Positions 24,889 through 34,893 are shown, counted from the first letter of the stretch. The stretch is 64,000 bases of DNA from Sporomusa ovata DSM 2662 (GCF_000445445.1 NZ_ASXP01000001.1:256001-320000); one strand, 5' to 3'. The notes: generated by a model from the letters alone, not told the origin. Numbers and translations are program-made.

Positions 24889-25824
24889 ATGGATATTCGC
24901 CAACTACGGTATTTTATTTCCGTCGCTGAACAACTTAGTTTTACCACGGCTGCGAGACAGCTTTACGTCAGTCAACCTTCTTTGAGTCAGCAGATCGCTG
25001 AATTGGAAAAGCAAGTCGGTGCCCGTTTATTTATTCGTGATCGTCATTCGGTTTCACTTACTGCCGCTGGTAGCGTTCTACTAAAAGAAGCTAAGGCAAT
25101 TGTTGCCATGTCTGCGGATGCCATTCGTATGGTTAGAGAGGCAGAAGCCGGTATAACAGGCAATTTGAAAATAGGTATCCTGGGTTATGCAGAACGACGC
25201 ATACTTCCCAGGATATTAACTAACTTTCATCATAAATATCCTCAAATCAATCTAGTATTCGAATACCTCAGCTTGGGGGGGCTGGACGAAGCTTTGCAAC
25301 ATGGCCAGGTGGATTTAGGGTTTACGCTCGTAATAGAATCGTCCTCATTACCCCAAGTTTCTTTTAAAAAAATTTTTACTGATTCACTTTGCTTAGTTGT
25401 TCCTTACTCGCACGAACTTGCCAACGAATCCTTAATTAACTATTCACATATTCCTTTGATTGCCAGAGAGACTATAGTTTTCGAAGATCAACATATAGCA
25501 TCCCGGGGATATGAAAATATGCTACGTATCTGTGTCAACCGGGGTTTTTCTCCTAATGTGCTGCAAGTTCCAAACTCCGCCGTTTTACTGTCCGTCGAAT
25601 GCGGGTTAGGTATTTCCATCCTGCCCTCAGTCATACCTAAAACCTATGGAAGTCCCTTTATTCGATATATTGATATTTTGGGTAATGACACTAGAGTAGA
25701 TTTGGTTGCTGCTTGGCGAACAAAGAATAGTAATCCATCGATTCCTTTTTTCCTGCAGGAGTTGGAGGTAGTTAAAAAGCCGATTGATAATTATAGTATA
25801 TTGAAGAGTACTGTTAGTCTATGA
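24889..25824 (+). CDS. LysR-family transcriptional regulator
   Basis: ATG 24889 is chosen, with GGGGTG six bases upstream; the upstream GTG at 24880 overlaps it. The 311-residue protein has the typical N-terminal winged helix (MDIRQLRYFISVAEQLSFTT, then QPSLSQQIAELEKQVG) and a periplasmic-binding-like effector domain, with the usual ending of a CbbR/CynR-type regulator. It is divergent from the URO-D gene with a 270-bp shared control region, so it probably regulates that gene and itself. The effector is unknown. Confidence 0.9.
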   Translation: MDIRQLRYFISVAEQLSFTTAARQLYVSQPSLSQQIAELEKQVGARLFIRDRHSVSLTAAGSVLLKEAKAIVAMSADAIRMVREAEAGITGNLKIGILGYAERRILPRILTNFHHKYPQINLVFEYLSLGGLDEALQHGQVDLGFTLVIESSSLPQVSFKKIFTDSLCLVVPYSHELANESLINYSHIPLIARETIVFEDQHIASRGYENMLRICVNRGFSPNVLQVPNSAVLLSVECGLGISILPSVIPKTYGSPFIRYIDILGNDTRVDLVAAWRTKNSNPSIPFFLQELEVVKKPIDNYSILKSTVSL

Positions 25825-25982
25825 TATTGTTTCCATACCGATCCAAAAGAATGGCAACAATAAAGAATATAAGCATTTCCATTCTGCATCCCCCTTTCGC
25901 CGCTATATTCTTCTGCCAATAGTATAGCGCTCATTAAAGAGGGAATGAAATTGCTGGTGGTTATCATAGTAATAATAAACTT

Positions 25983-26888
25983 TTATGATTTAGTGTCAAT
26001 ATAGTCTATGAGACCGCTTTGCATATTACCGTGTTCGGCAAAGATCAGCAGGAGTGCCTTCATGGCTGGAGTTAACACTTTGTTTTTATGAAGAGCGACA
26101 GACATAACGAATGTCAGTTGTGGCGCGTTAGTTAATTCAATTAGTGAGCCATCTGTTAAAAATGGTTCTACAAGTACATAGGGCAGTATACTTGCGCCAA
26201 CTCCATCCAATACCGCCCGTTTAATGGCTTCTGCGTCGCTATATTCGATAATGCAGTGGACATCTTTTTCTTTTATTTTTTCTTCAAACAAGGCTCGGAA
26301 CACACAGCCTGGCCGAAAATTAATGAAGGGATAATGGCTAATGCCTTGATAATTATTATTTATGTCAAATAAATCACGATTTACTACCCAAACTAATTTT
26401 TCATGGGATAAGCTGAATTGTATTATTTGACTGCTGCTAATCGTATCATGGACAATAGCTATATCAAAAATATTATCCAAAAGCCCTTTTATGGTTGTAG
26501 GAAGATTGGTACAAATATCAACAATCACAGAATCAGTTACACCACGATTTTGAAATTCTAATAGTGCCGGAGAAAGAAAATAGCTGGCGGCTGTAGTTGA
26601 GGCTCCTAATTTTATGGGAGCGTTAAAGTCGGAAAAATTCTGCATAGCGGTATTAATGTCATAGAAATCGGTCAATAGCTTTTTGGCATGGGTGGTCAAC
26701 TCACGCCCGGCTTCCGTAATATAGAGTTTTTTCCCAATACGTTCGAAGAGGGTAATCCCGTAATGTTCTTCGAGCATTCGAATCTGAGCAGTTATTGCCG
26801 GCTGGGTGAAATTCAACTGTTCGGCAGCTTTGGTGATGTTGCTTAGCTTAGCTACCGCAAGGAATGTTCGGAATAGTTGAATATCCAT
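25983..26888 (-). CDS. LysR-family transcriptional regulator
   Basis: A 301-residue LysR protein with HTH MDIQLFRTFLAVAKLSNITK and AAEQLNFTQPAITAQIRMLE, followed by an effector-binding domain with IVDICTNLPTTI and GVGASILPYVLV. GGGGGAAACG precedes the ATG. It converges on the other lysR gene at 24889 and is divergent from the GNAT gene at 26995, with 106 bp between them, so the GNAT gene is a likely target. The effector cannot be inferred. Confidence 0.9.
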   Translation of the reverse strand: MDIQLFRTFLAVAKLSNITKAAEQLNFTQPAITAQIRMLEEHYGITLFERIGKKLYITEAGRELTTHAKKLLTDFYDINTAMQNFSDFNAPIKLGASTTAASYFLSPALLEFQNRGVTDSVIVDICTNLPTTIKGLLDNIFDIAIVHDTISSSQIIQFSLSHEKLVWVVNRDLFDINNNYQGISHYPFINFRPGCVFRALFEEKIKEKDVHCIIEYSDAEAIKRAVLDGVGASILPYVLVEPFLTDGSLIELTNAPQLTFVMSVALHKNKVLTPAMKALLLIFAEHGNMQSGLIDYIDTKS

Positions 26889-26994
26889 TCGTTTCCCCCT
26901 GACACAATGTTGTTAGTATAAGCATATAACAAATGTCAAGGCGATACTATAGATGTAAAGAAAAAACTACAAGTAAAATAAGGGGGATAGGTAC

Positions 26995-27423
26995 TTGGAC
27001 GCTAGTGTTATAATACGTGAAATGAGTATGGAGGATTACACAAAGGTTATGGCGCTTTGGTCAGGCCTTGAAGGCTTAGCGCTTGGTAATGCGGATACGC
27101 AACCAAATATAAGAAGGTTCCTAAAACGAAATGCCGGGTTATGTTTTGTCGCTGAAAATGAGCAACAGATTGTCGGGGCCATACTTTGCGGACATGATGG
27201 AAGAAGGGGATATCTTCACCATTTAGCTGTGAGTCCTAGTTATAGGAAAAACGGAATTGCAAGAAGATTAGTTGCCAATTGTTTGAATAAGCTTAAAGAA
27301 GAGGGTATAAGTAAATGTCATTTATTTGTGTTTGCCAATAATCAACAAGGTATGGACTTCTGGCAGCATATTGGATTTCATCAAAGAAATGATATCAATA
27401 TTTTTTCGCAAGATATCGAGTAA
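26995..27423 (+). CDS. GNAT-family N-acetyltransferase (YpeA-like)
   Basis: TTG start at 26995 with AGGGGGA upstream. The 142-residue protein is a single GNAT fold: IREMSMEDYTKVMALW at the N terminus, then YLHHLAVSPSYRKNGIARRL, in which the RxxGxA/G acetyl-CoA loop is visible, and FANNQQGMDFWQHIGF near the C terminus. This is the wording of the YpeA/RimI-like group, which acetylates small molecules or protein N termini. No neighbour identifies the substrate. A long terminator follows at 27445. Confidence 0.85.
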   Translation: MDASVIIREMSMEDYTKVMALWSGLEGLALGNADTQPNIRRFLKRNAGLCFVAENEQQIVGAILCGHDGRRGYLHHLAVSPSYRKNGIARRLVANCLNKLKEEGISKCHLFVFANNQQGMDFWQHIGFHQRNDINIFSQDIE

Positions 27424-27444
27424 GCCAGCGTAATCCCAACAACG

Positions 27445-27491
27445 AAGAAAGAACCATAATTCCTTTTACTGATGGATTATGGTTCTTTCTT
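27445..27491 (+). terminator. Rho-independent terminator after the GNAT gene
   Basis: A 16-bp perfect stem (AAGAAAGAACCATAAT with its complement at 27476-27491) around a 15-base loop. The arm itself ends in a T-rich run. Confidence 0.88.
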
Positions 27492-27512
27492 ATTCTATTA
27501 TATACACTGTGG

Positions 27513-27544
27513 TATAATTAGGAATTATCAATGGTGTGCACCAT
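27513..27544 (+). promoter_or_regulatory. Extended -10 promoter with overlapping palindromes for the ABC exporter
   Basis: TGG-TATAAT at 27510-27518 is an extended -10 box. It overlaps the inverted repeat ATAATT-AGG-AATTAT (27514-27528), and a second palindrome, ATGGTG-TG-CACCAT, follows at 27531-27544. Either could be a repressor operator; no regulator gene is adjacent. Confidence 0.5.
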
Positions 27545-27571
27545 TTACCTAGCAAGGTGGAGGCGTATAGA

Positions 27572-29305
27572 ATGAACACTTGGGTGTTTTTGCATAAATA
27601 TAGAATAAAGTATTGGAAACAATTTTGGCTTGCTGCTGCGTTTGTGACAATTGAAACTACATGTGATCTTCTGCAGCCCACCATCGTGTCTAAAATAATT
27701 GACATTGGTGTGGCGGACAGGCGGCCTGATTACATCCTAAGCCAAGGTGCCCTTATGGTTTTAATTACCGCTTTGGGCGCGCTTGCTGCTTCCATCCGCA
27801 ATGTAATTGCCAGTAAGGTATCACAGAATTTCGGGTCAGAATTACGAGGCGATTTATATGAGAAAATTCAGATGTTGTCATTTACCAATATTGATAACCT
27901 CAACAGGACTTCGCTGGTAACCCGGCTTACAAATGATGTTAATCAGGTGCAGCTATTGGTGAACAGTCTAATGCGAATATCACTGAAAGCACCACTTTTA
28001 TGCATAGGCAGTCTAATTATGGCGATAAATCTTAATCCTCATTTAGCAGTTATACTGATATTTATTGTTCCTATTATTTTGTTATTAATAGTCATTACTA
28101 TAAAGGTGGGTTTTCCCCGGTTTGCCCAAGTCCAAACTGCACTTGATCAGGTCAACGCCGTTATGCGGGAGTATTTGTCCGGGATTAGGGTGGTCAAAGC
28201 TTTTAAGCAATTTGAATATGAGCAGGAAAAGTTCGCAGCAGCCAATCAAGAACTGCAGGGAAAATCGGTTGGTGCTATCCGGCTAATGTCTGTTTTTAGT
28301 CCTAGCATAGCACTCACTGTTAATCTGGGTATCGTCATGGTGCTATGGCTAGGGGGATTAGGGGTTAACACCGGACAAATACAAGTTGGTCATATTATTG
28401 CGTTTATAAACTATATGTCACAGATATTGGTTTCGTTAATGATTGTATTCCTGATATTTAATAACTTTGTCAGGGCAAAAGCCTCGGTGATACGAATTGG
28501 TGAGGTATTTAAACAGCATAATGATGCCAAGTGGATAATAAACCATTTTGCATTCCAGCCAGTTAACAAAGGACGTATTGATTTTGAAAATGTCAGCTTC
28601 AGCTATGCTGGTTTAGGCGGGCCAACTGTACTAAGAGATATTAACCTGACCTGCCTGCCCGGACAAACGGTTGGTATTATCGGTGCAACCGGTGCCGGCA
28701 AAACTAGCCTGGTCAACTTAATTCCGCGCTTTTACGAAGTGACTGCAGGCTTTGTAAAAGTAGATGGACATGATATTACCGAGATTAATCCCGGGCAGCT
28801 GCGAGATAAAATTGCTCTTGTGCCACAGCAAGCCGTTCTATTTACCGGCACTATCATGGATAATATCCGCTGGGGCAAAGAAAATGCTACTGCTCAGGAG
28901 GTAGCAGCAGCCGCAAAACTGGCAGCGGCACATGATTTCATTATTTCTTTTCCTGAAGGCTACAACACCAAATTAGGGCAGGGAGGCGTCAATTTGTCTG
29001 GCGGACAAAAGCAGCGATTAGCCATTGCCAGAGCCCTTATCAGGAAGCCTGCCATACTTATCCTGGATGATTGTACGAGTGCGATTGATATTGTTACTGA
29101 AGAAAAAATAAAACAGGCATTAAATGAGTATGCGAGTCAGCTTACCTGCCTAGTAGTCGCCCAGAGAATTAGTACTGTCCTGGATGCCGATAAAATTGCC
29201 GTTATGGAAGGTGGTACTATTACTGCGTGCGGTACCCATACTGAGTTATTACAAACCAGCAATGTTTACTGCGAGATTGTCCAGTCCCAGCGGGGAAGGA
29301 GATAA
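27572..29305 (+). CDS. ABC multidrug exporter half-transporter, subunit with degenerate site
   Basis: ATG 27572 follows AAGGTGGAGG; an in-frame ATG at 27536 lies in the promoter region. The 577-residue protein has six membrane helices (about residues 15-300) and a C-terminal ATPase with Walker A GATGAGKTS, signature LSGGQKQRLA and Walker B ILILDDCTS. The residue after the Walker B Asp is Asp instead of the catalytic Glu. That substitution is known from heterodimeric exporters such as BmrC/BmrD and TM287/288, where one of two ATP sites is degenerate. The partner gene begins 5 bp downstream. The pair should export drugs or lipids across the inner membrane. Confidence 0.92.
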   Translation: MNTWVFLHKYRIKYWKQFWLAAAFVTIETTCDLLQPTIVSKIIDIGVADRRPDYILSQGALMVLITALGALAASIRNVIASKVSQNFGSELRGDLYEKIQMLSFTNIDNLNRTSLVTRLTNDVNQVQLLVNSLMRISLKAPLLCIGSLIMAINLNPHLAVILIFIVPIILLLIVITIKVGFPRFAQVQTALDQVNAVMREYLSGIRVVKAFKQFEYEQEKFAAANQELQGKSVGAIRLMSVFSPSIALTVNLGIVMVLWLGGLGVNTGQIQVGHIIAFINYMSQILVSLMIVFLIFNNFVRAKASVIRIGEVFKQHNDAKWIINHFAFQPVNKGRIDFENVSFSYAGLGGPTVLRDINLTCLPGQTVGIIGATGAGKTSLVNLIPRFYEVTAGFVKVDGHDITEINPGQLRDKIALVPQQAVLFTGTIMDNIRWGKENATAQEVAAAAKLAAAHDFIISFPEGYNTKLGQGGVNLSGGQKQRLAIARALIRKPAILILDDCTSAIDIVTEEKIKQALNEYASQLTCLVVAQRISTVLDADKIAVMEGGTITACGTHTELLQTSNVYCEIVQSQRGRR

Positions 29306-29310
29306 CTGTC

Positions 29311-31203
29311 ATGGCTGAAGGTAATGAACAAAGCAGAGATAACGAGCGTCGCAGTACAGCGGCTAACCAAACATGGCGCGGGCCTGATGTCGGCAGAGCT
29401 TTTGGAGGGCGACGTTCCAGGCGTGGTATAAAGCCTAAGAAATTTACTCAAACACTGCAGCGGCTATGGCAGTATTTTCGGCAGGAGCAAAGAATGCTTG
29501 CCATCATTTTTTCTTTAATTTTGGCCGATTCGGTGTTGGTGTTGACAGGTCCATATTTAATCGGGGTAGCGATTGATAGCATGGTTGTTCCAGAACCTGC
29601 GGCTAGAGGCGGAAGGCTGGAAGTATTGCTTTTAATTCTGGTTGTAACGTATTTGGCTGATGGTCTACTGAGTTGGGGGCAGGGGTGGTTGATGGCCGGC
29701 ATCTCACAGCGAGTAGTAATGCAGCTAAGAGCAACACTATTTGCCAAACTGCAAAAGCTGCCACTTGCTTACTTTGATATCCATCCCCACGGTGAATTAA
29801 TGAGCCGATTAGCAAATGATACGGATAATGTCAGTGGTACATTATCTCATTCAATTTCACACCTTATGTCGTCATCCATCGCCATTACGGGATCATTTGT
29901 GATGATGCTGGTATTAAGTCCGTTGCTTACACTGGCTGCTCTGATTACGCTGCCGTTAGTTATTTTTTTGACCCGCATTATTTCTCAAAAAACTAAGGTA
30001 TTGTTTAAAGAAACGCAGGTTGAGCTGGGAAATCTAAATGCCCATGTAGAAGAGACTATCTCAGGTATTCCAGTGATCAAAGCTTTTAACCATGAGCATA
30101 AGGCCATTGACGATTTTAAGGCTATAAATCGTAGACTGTGTCAAGTAGGAACAAGTGCTCAAATCTGGTCCGGTTTTCTGATGCCAATAATGAATGTAAT
30201 TACTAATATCGGCTTTGGGGCCATTGCCATTGTTGGTGGTATGCTGGCGGTAAATGATTTAGTCACTATTGGTACCATTGCCAGTTTTATCAGTTATTCA
30301 CGGCAATTTGTCCGCCCCGTCAATGAGCTTGCCAATATTTTCAACACAGTACAATCTGGGGTTGCCGGTGCTGAACGGGTATTTGAAGTTTTAGACCAGG
30401 CTGAAGAACCGCCGGATCTGCCGGAGGCCGTTGAACTTGTAGCGCCTAAGGGTCAAGTGGTTTTTCAAAATGTCAGTTTCGGTTACAGGCCAGATGTGCC
30501 GATACTACAAAATGTAAATTTTGCAGCTACAGCAGGCAGCAGTACCGCGCTTCTAGGTTCTACCGGGGCGGGTAAAACCACCATTGTTAATTTGCTGGCG
30601 CGTTTTTACGATGTTACCGATGGAAGGATTCTGCTTGATGGCAGGGATATCCGTGAATATACGCGAGACAGTCTCCGTAAGTGCTTTGGTATTGTGTTAC
30701 AAGATACGTATTTATTTTCCGGTACTATTAAGGAAAATATTCGCTACGGCAGACCAACAGCGTCGGACGCAGATGTGGAACGCGCAGCTAAACTAGCCAA
30801 CGCCGATGTATTTATTAACCGTATGCCAGAACAATATGATACCAGGCTTTTAGAAAACGGCGGTAATCTAAGTCAGGGCCAACGGCAGCTTATCGCTATT
30901 TCCCGGGCAATTTTGGCAGAGCCATCGATACTCATTCTAGATGAAGCTACCAGCAGCATAGACACTCGAACAGAATTTTTTATTCAGGATGCCTTACGTA
31001 AAATTATGAATGGGCGTACTACGTTTATTATCGCGCATCGGCTTAATACTATCCAGGATGCAGACCGGATTTTGGTAGTAGAAAATGGTCAGATTGTTGA
31101 GCAGGGCAGTCACAGTAACTTACTGGCGGCAGGAGGCATATATGCTGCCGTGTATTCTAATCAACTAAGGAGTAAAGAAGATTTTGATATAATGAGGGAA
31201 TAG
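29311..31203 (+). CDS. ABC multidrug exporter half-transporter, catalytically complete subunit
   Basis: A 630-residue partner of the preceding gene. A hydrophilic, Arg-rich N-terminal extension of about 55 residues precedes six membrane helices. The ATPase domain has Walker A GSTGAGKTT, signature LSQGQRQLIA and Walker B ILILDEATS with the catalytic Glu. The two subunits form one canonical and one degenerate nucleotide site, as in heterodimeric exporters. Spacing of 5 bp indicates one operon. Confidence 0.92.
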   Translation: MAEGNEQSRDNERRSTAANQTWRGPDVGRAFGGRRSRRGIKPKKFTQTLQRLWQYFRQEQRMLAIIFSLILADSVLVLTGPYLIGVAIDSMVVPEPAARGGRLEVLLLILVVTYLADGLLSWGQGWLMAGISQRVVMQLRATLFAKLQKLPLAYFDIHPHGELMSRLANDTDNVSGTLSHSISHLMSSSIAITGSFVMMLVLSPLLTLAALITLPLVIFLTRIISQKTKVLFKETQVELGNLNAHVEETISGIPVIKAFNHEHKAIDDFKAINRRLCQVGTSAQIWSGFLMPIMNVITNIGFGAIAIVGGMLAVNDLVTIGTIASFISYSRQFVRPVNELANIFNTVQSGVAGAERVFEVLDQAEEPPDLPEAVELVAPKGQVVFQNVSFGYRPDVPILQNVNFAATAGSSTALLGSTGAGKTTIVNLLARFYDVTDGRILLDGRDIREYTRDSLRKCFGIVLQDTYLFSGTIKENIRYGRPTASDADVERAAKLANADVFINRMPEQYDTRLLENGGNLSQGQRQLIAISRAILAEPSILILDEATSSIDTRTEFFIQDALRKIMNGRTTFIIAHRLNTIQDADRILVVENGQIVEQGSHSNLLAAGGIYAAVYSNQLRSKEDFDIMRE

Positions 31204-31271
31204 CTGGGTGGTATATTTTTGCCTAATTTAGCTCAAATTACAATATGTTCAACAAATGGAGGTGCTTTGAG

Positions 31272-31487
31272 TTGCGGCAAAATAATCTCAGCCCAAAAGA
31301 ACGGGCTTACTTAGAAGGCGCGCTGCAGATGGAGAATCTTTGCATTGCTAAATGTAGTGTTTATGCTGATCAATGTGCAGACCATGAACTGAAAAACATG
31401 CTGTTTCGTATTACCAAAGATAAACGTCAGCATGCCAATATCATTAAACAAGAGCTTGGCAAGCCCGAATGGCAACATCAACAGTGA
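31272..31487 (+). CDS. Small helical protein, ferritin-like / CotF-related
   Basis: TTG 31272 is preferred, with GGAGG at 31258-31262; an ATG at 31245 lies upstream of that site. The 71-residue product is all helical with YLEGALQMENLCIAKCSVYA and ends KRQHANIIKQELG. The spacing of E, H and K residues resembles a half of a ferritin-like bundle, and it pairs with the CotF-type gene 13 bp downstream. Three cysteines are notable. A role in the spore coat is inferred from the neighbour only. Confidence 0.6.
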   Translation: MRQNNLSPKERAYLEGALQMENLCIAKCSVYADQCADHELKNMLFRITKDKRQHANIIKQELGKPEWQHQQ

Positions 31488-31500
31488 GGGGGAAATAATA

Positions 31501-31887
31501 ATGAGTCGCCAAAAGCAGTTTTCAACAGCAACCAGGAATCGACTTTCAGACCACGATATGTTGTTGGATTTGATGATGTCTGAAAAACATTTATCGAGCT
31601 TATATGACCACTGTGTGCTGGAAGCTACCACACCTGTGGTAAGCGATGCTATTGAGCGTTTACAGGCTGATACGCATAATAATGTCCATACTCTTTTCAT
31701 AGCTATGCAACAACATGGCTGGTCTAATCCGGAACAAGCAGCGGAGCGTCTCCTGAAAAGCAACCCCGTAGAAGCATATAAAAAATTTGATATAACTTCA
31801 GAAAGTAAATACGCAGGTTCTTCGGGACCGCGAGGATCTGGCCGGCGTGCGTCTCGTGGACAACGGTTGGATAGTTTGATATATTAG
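31501..31887 (+). CDS. Spore coat protein, CotF family
   Basis: ATG 31501 has GAGGGGGA upstream. The 128-residue protein has the CotF pattern: LSDHDMLLDLMMSEKHLSSL, YDHCVLEATTP and RLQADTHNNVHTLFIAMQQHGW. The tail after residue 100 is basic and Gly/Arg-rich. CotF proteins are spore-coat components of Firmicutes, so this gene supports a spore-forming host. It forms a two-gene unit with the small helical protein upstream. Confidence 0.82.
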   Translation: MSRQKQFSTATRNRLSDHDMLLDLMMSEKHLSSLYDHCVLEATTPVVSDAIERLQADTHNNVHTLFIAMQQHGWSNPEQAAERLLKSNPVEAYKKFDITSESKYAGSSGPRGSGRRASRGQRLDSLIY

Positions 31888-32023
31888 AATACAGAAGTGC
31901 ACTTTTAGAGCAGGCAGTAAAAGGTACGGAATATCACAGACATACGGCGATAGTTTAAAGGGGCTATCGCACTAAGAAATTAGTGTGGTGCCCCTGTTTT
32001 GCTCCGTTGTCTTATCTTTGCCG

Positions 32024-32144
32024 CCCTTGTTAAAGGGAGGTGGCGCCGCAGCGCCGGATGGATTGGATTCCGGTTTTGTTCGTTTCTGTATCGTTCGCTT
32101 TTCAATCCCCCTGTCACTGCGGTGTCATCCCCCTTTAGCAAGGG
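32024..32144 (+). repeat. Inverted repeat, CCCTTGTTAAAGGG type
   Basis: CCCTTGTTAAAGGGAGG at 32024-32040 pairs with the inverted copy at 32128-32144 (CCCTTGCTAAAGGGGGA in reverse complement), two to three mismatches in 17. The two arms frame about 87 bases. This looks like a dispersed repeat unit. Confidence 0.55.
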
Positions 32145-32355
32145 ATACTGGGGTTAAAGGCATTTTTCTTCGATAGCATAAGAAAGTATAAGTATTGGGA
32201 GTCGCGGGGGCCATAAAACAAGGGGTGTTAAGTACAAAACCAGGCACAGGCGGCCGTTACAACGCTTTGCCGCTGGCGCTTAACCTCCGTTTATGCTGCA
32301 CCCCTCGTAACTCCCGTAACCCTTCGGCCTTTGCCGGAAAAAGCGTTCCGCAGGA

Positions 32356-32441
32356 GAAAAGCCAGGCGGCATTCCGTAAAAAAATCCGTACTGTTTGAGT
32401 GTAGCGAGTTTACGGATTTTAGGAATATCGCCCGGCTTTTC
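32356..32441 (+). repeat. Large nested hairpin repeat
   Basis: Outer arms GAAAAGCCAGGCGGCATTCC (32356-32375) and its near-complement (32422-32441) differ at three positions. An inner perfect stem, AAAATCCGTA (32381-32390) with TACGGATTTT (32411-32420), sits inside. The whole is a long foldback of a type common as intergenic repeats. Confidence 0.6.
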
Positions 32442-32602
32442 AGCTTTTGGAGGCGTGGGGCCTAGACTTGCTGAAACGGAATGTAGAATTCATTATGTAA
32501 TAATCAGGGCAATGCGGACCGAGAAAATTATACCATATGAGGATTGATATGGTGTAATTTTTCTCCATCCAAGGTACTTTTTGCTTTCTATATCACAAAA
32601 AA

Positions 32603-32899
32603 TTACGATTTGATCATCAGGTATGACTTCATTGGTTTCAAATTGAGCCCAAGATGTACTAAACCAGCAATAATAAATACATATCCTCCCCACTCATGTG
32701 CTACTTTAGGGTAAAAAGATTTTTGACGTGATTTTGCAGAATTGTTACCCGTAATAGTACTGCCAGCTTGTTGACTTTGTATCGTCTGATATTTTTCTTT
32801 GTCTCCCGGACCATGTCCGCCACCGCCAGTCATTTGCAGACCTGTTATTGATACAAGAATAAAAGCTAATGCAAGTATAATGGATGTAAATCTTCTCAT
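32603..32899 (-). CDS. Small DUF4405-like membrane protein
   Basis: ATG at 32897-32899 with GGGGGA upstream. The 98-residue protein has an N-terminal membrane segment (RRFTSIILALAFILVSITG), a hydrophilic loop, and a second segment starting HEWGGYVFIIAGLVHLGLN. The two His residues, one before and one within the helix, match the DUF4405 pattern, thought to be related to heme-binding b-type membrane proteins. Function is unknown. It is divergent from the broken two-component genes. Confidence 0.6.
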   Translation of the reverse strand: MRRFTSIILALAFILVSITGLQMTGGGGHGPGDKEKYQTIQSQQAGSTITGNNSAKSRQKSFYPKVAHEWGGYVFIIAGLVHLGLNLKPMKSYLMIKS

Positions 32900-33069
32900 T
32901 GTTATTCCCCCTTTATAATGTGCATCATTATTCATGATGCTCCTGCCTTGCTATAAATATAGGATAACTAAGAAAGATTAAATACTCATTAAACGAAGGT
33001 TAGAATAAGATTAAAAATAAATGGTGTGGGAGTATACTAGGTGTAGAATAATAACTAAAGGGGTTAACG

Positions 33070-34759
33070 ATGCGAATACTTGTGGTTGAAGATGACAATA
33101 TTCTGAGAGAAGCAACAGTATCAATTTTATCCGGAGAAGACTATATAGTGGATCAAGCGTCGACCGGCGATGAGGGGTTGTATTTAGCAGAGCAAGGAAT
33201 AAATGACTTAATTGTGCTGGATATTATGTTGCCAGGAATTAGCGGTTTGGAGATTGTTAAAAACCCTGCGAAAAAGTGGTTGCGCTATTTCGATATTGCT
33301 TCTGACAGCAAAGGATAGTGTCGATGATCGTGTAATTGGATTGGAGTCCGGCGCAGATGACTATCTGGTAAAGCCTTTTGCTATGCGGGAATTACTAGCC
33401 CGAATAAAAGCTCTTATCCGCCGGAAGGGCAATTTAATTTTAGAGGACCAGATAAATTACGGTAACTTATCGTTGAATAGCAAAGTAAAGGATGGTTTTG
33501 TTAACGAGGAGCCTCTGGGGCTGACTAACAAGGAATATGAAATATTAGAATTTCTAACATTGAATAAAGAACAGATAGTTACACGAGATCAGATTTTTGA
33601 TCGGATTTGGGGATTAGAATCTGATACTTCGATTACCATTGTTGATATATATATACATTATCTACGCAAAAAACTAATTGTTTATGGCTTAGATACTTTG
33701 ATTCAAACCGTTCGTGGTGTTAGCACAGATGGACGGATAGTAAATCCGATTCCTTTTCACGAGAATGAATTAAAAAATATTGAAGAGATTACTTCCAACA
33801 TTGAAGTTGGCGAATTGAATACCAAAGATTATGAAGGCCATGTCTATAGAATAATGAGATGGCCATATATATACCAAGAAGATCTTTACGACAGTGCTAC
33901 AAATTTTCGAATAGAATCTGTCTTTGTAATAAGCATTGTAGATTCGGAAGTACAATTGCTCAATAACTTTTTGTGGTTAATTATCGGTGGTGGAGTTATA
34001 AGTGTATTGGGTATAATCGTAGCAGGTTTTTTTCTTGCTAAGCGGGCCATGATTCCTATTCAGGAAGCATGGGAAAAACAGCAACAATTTGTTTCGGACG
34101 TATCACATGAATTGCGCTCTCCTTTAACCGGAATATATAGTAATGCCGAGCTGATGCTGCGGCATCCAGACGAGACTATCCGGGAAGAGTGTCATAGAAT
34201 CAATACTATAATGCAAGAGGCAAAGCGAATGATCAAGTTAATATCAAGTTTACTTACACTGGCGAGATCAGATGCCGGTAAGTCTGACATAAGTCTAAGT
34301 TTGATTAACTTAAGTGATGTTGTTAATGAGGTTATCAGTCATTTTGAAGTGTTTAAAGAGATAAATCATATCAGTTTAGTAGCTACTATTGAATCCAATG
34401 TAGAAGTAGTAGCCGATAAGGATAGAGTGCATCAATTAATCGTAATTTTGCTTGATAATGCCTTTAAATTCACGCCTGCAGGCGGGCAGGTCACCATTGA
34501 TTGTTATATATCTAAAAGGAACGCCATAATAAGCGTGCGAGATACGGGAATTGGTATAGCTCCTGAGAGCATTTCGCGCATATTTGACCGCTTTTTTCGT
34601 GAAGATAAATCTCGATCAAGGAATTTCGGCGGAACGGGTTTAGGTCTATCTATAGCTAAGTGGATTGTCGAAAAGCATGCCGGGAAAATCAATGTGAAAA
34701 GTGCATTGGGAAAAGGAACAAAATTTACAGTTTCTATTCCAATACAAAGAAGACATTAG
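33070..34759 (+). pseudogene. Two-component system decayed into a frameshifted response regulator-histidine kinase fusion
   Basis: ATG 33070 starts an OmpR-type receiver (MRILVVEDDN, IVLDIMLPG with the phospho-acceptor Asp) that stops at 33318. The rest of the receiver (LKTLRKSGCA, LLLTAKDSVDD, DYLVKPF) continues one frame over; an extra A in the run at 33259-33263 explains the shift. The second frame runs through the DNA-binding domain to VRGV and then, with no stop, into the periplasmic part of a kinase (STDGRIVNPIP), one membrane segment, HisKA (FVSDVSHELRSPLTG) and HATPase motifs (DTGIGIAPE, GTGLGLSI). The end of the regulator and the first membrane helix of the kinase are missing, so a deletion fused the two genes. 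Confidence 0.85.
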
Positions 34760-34893
34760 ACATAGTTCTATAGAAGATACTTCCTCTTCAAAAAAAGAAA
34801 ATAGGCTATTAAAAAAATTTTAAATCTTTGAGTGTAAGATGCAGATATACCACCTGATGGTATATAAACTAATTTGAAAGAGGAAAAACCAAA

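Larger units (their letters stand above)
31888..32602 (+). other. Long intergenic region with repeat-like hairpins, no supported gene
   Basis: Short open frames occur but have no ribosome sites or family resemblance. The region is more GC-rich than its surroundings and contains two large imperfect palindromes, listed separately, which suggests inserted noncoding repeats. Confidence 0.6.

Noticed and set aside
31985..32398. Two short plus-strand frames of 63 and 67 codons
   Set aside because: They lie within the palindromic repeat region, have no ribosome sites, and their sequence follows the repeats.
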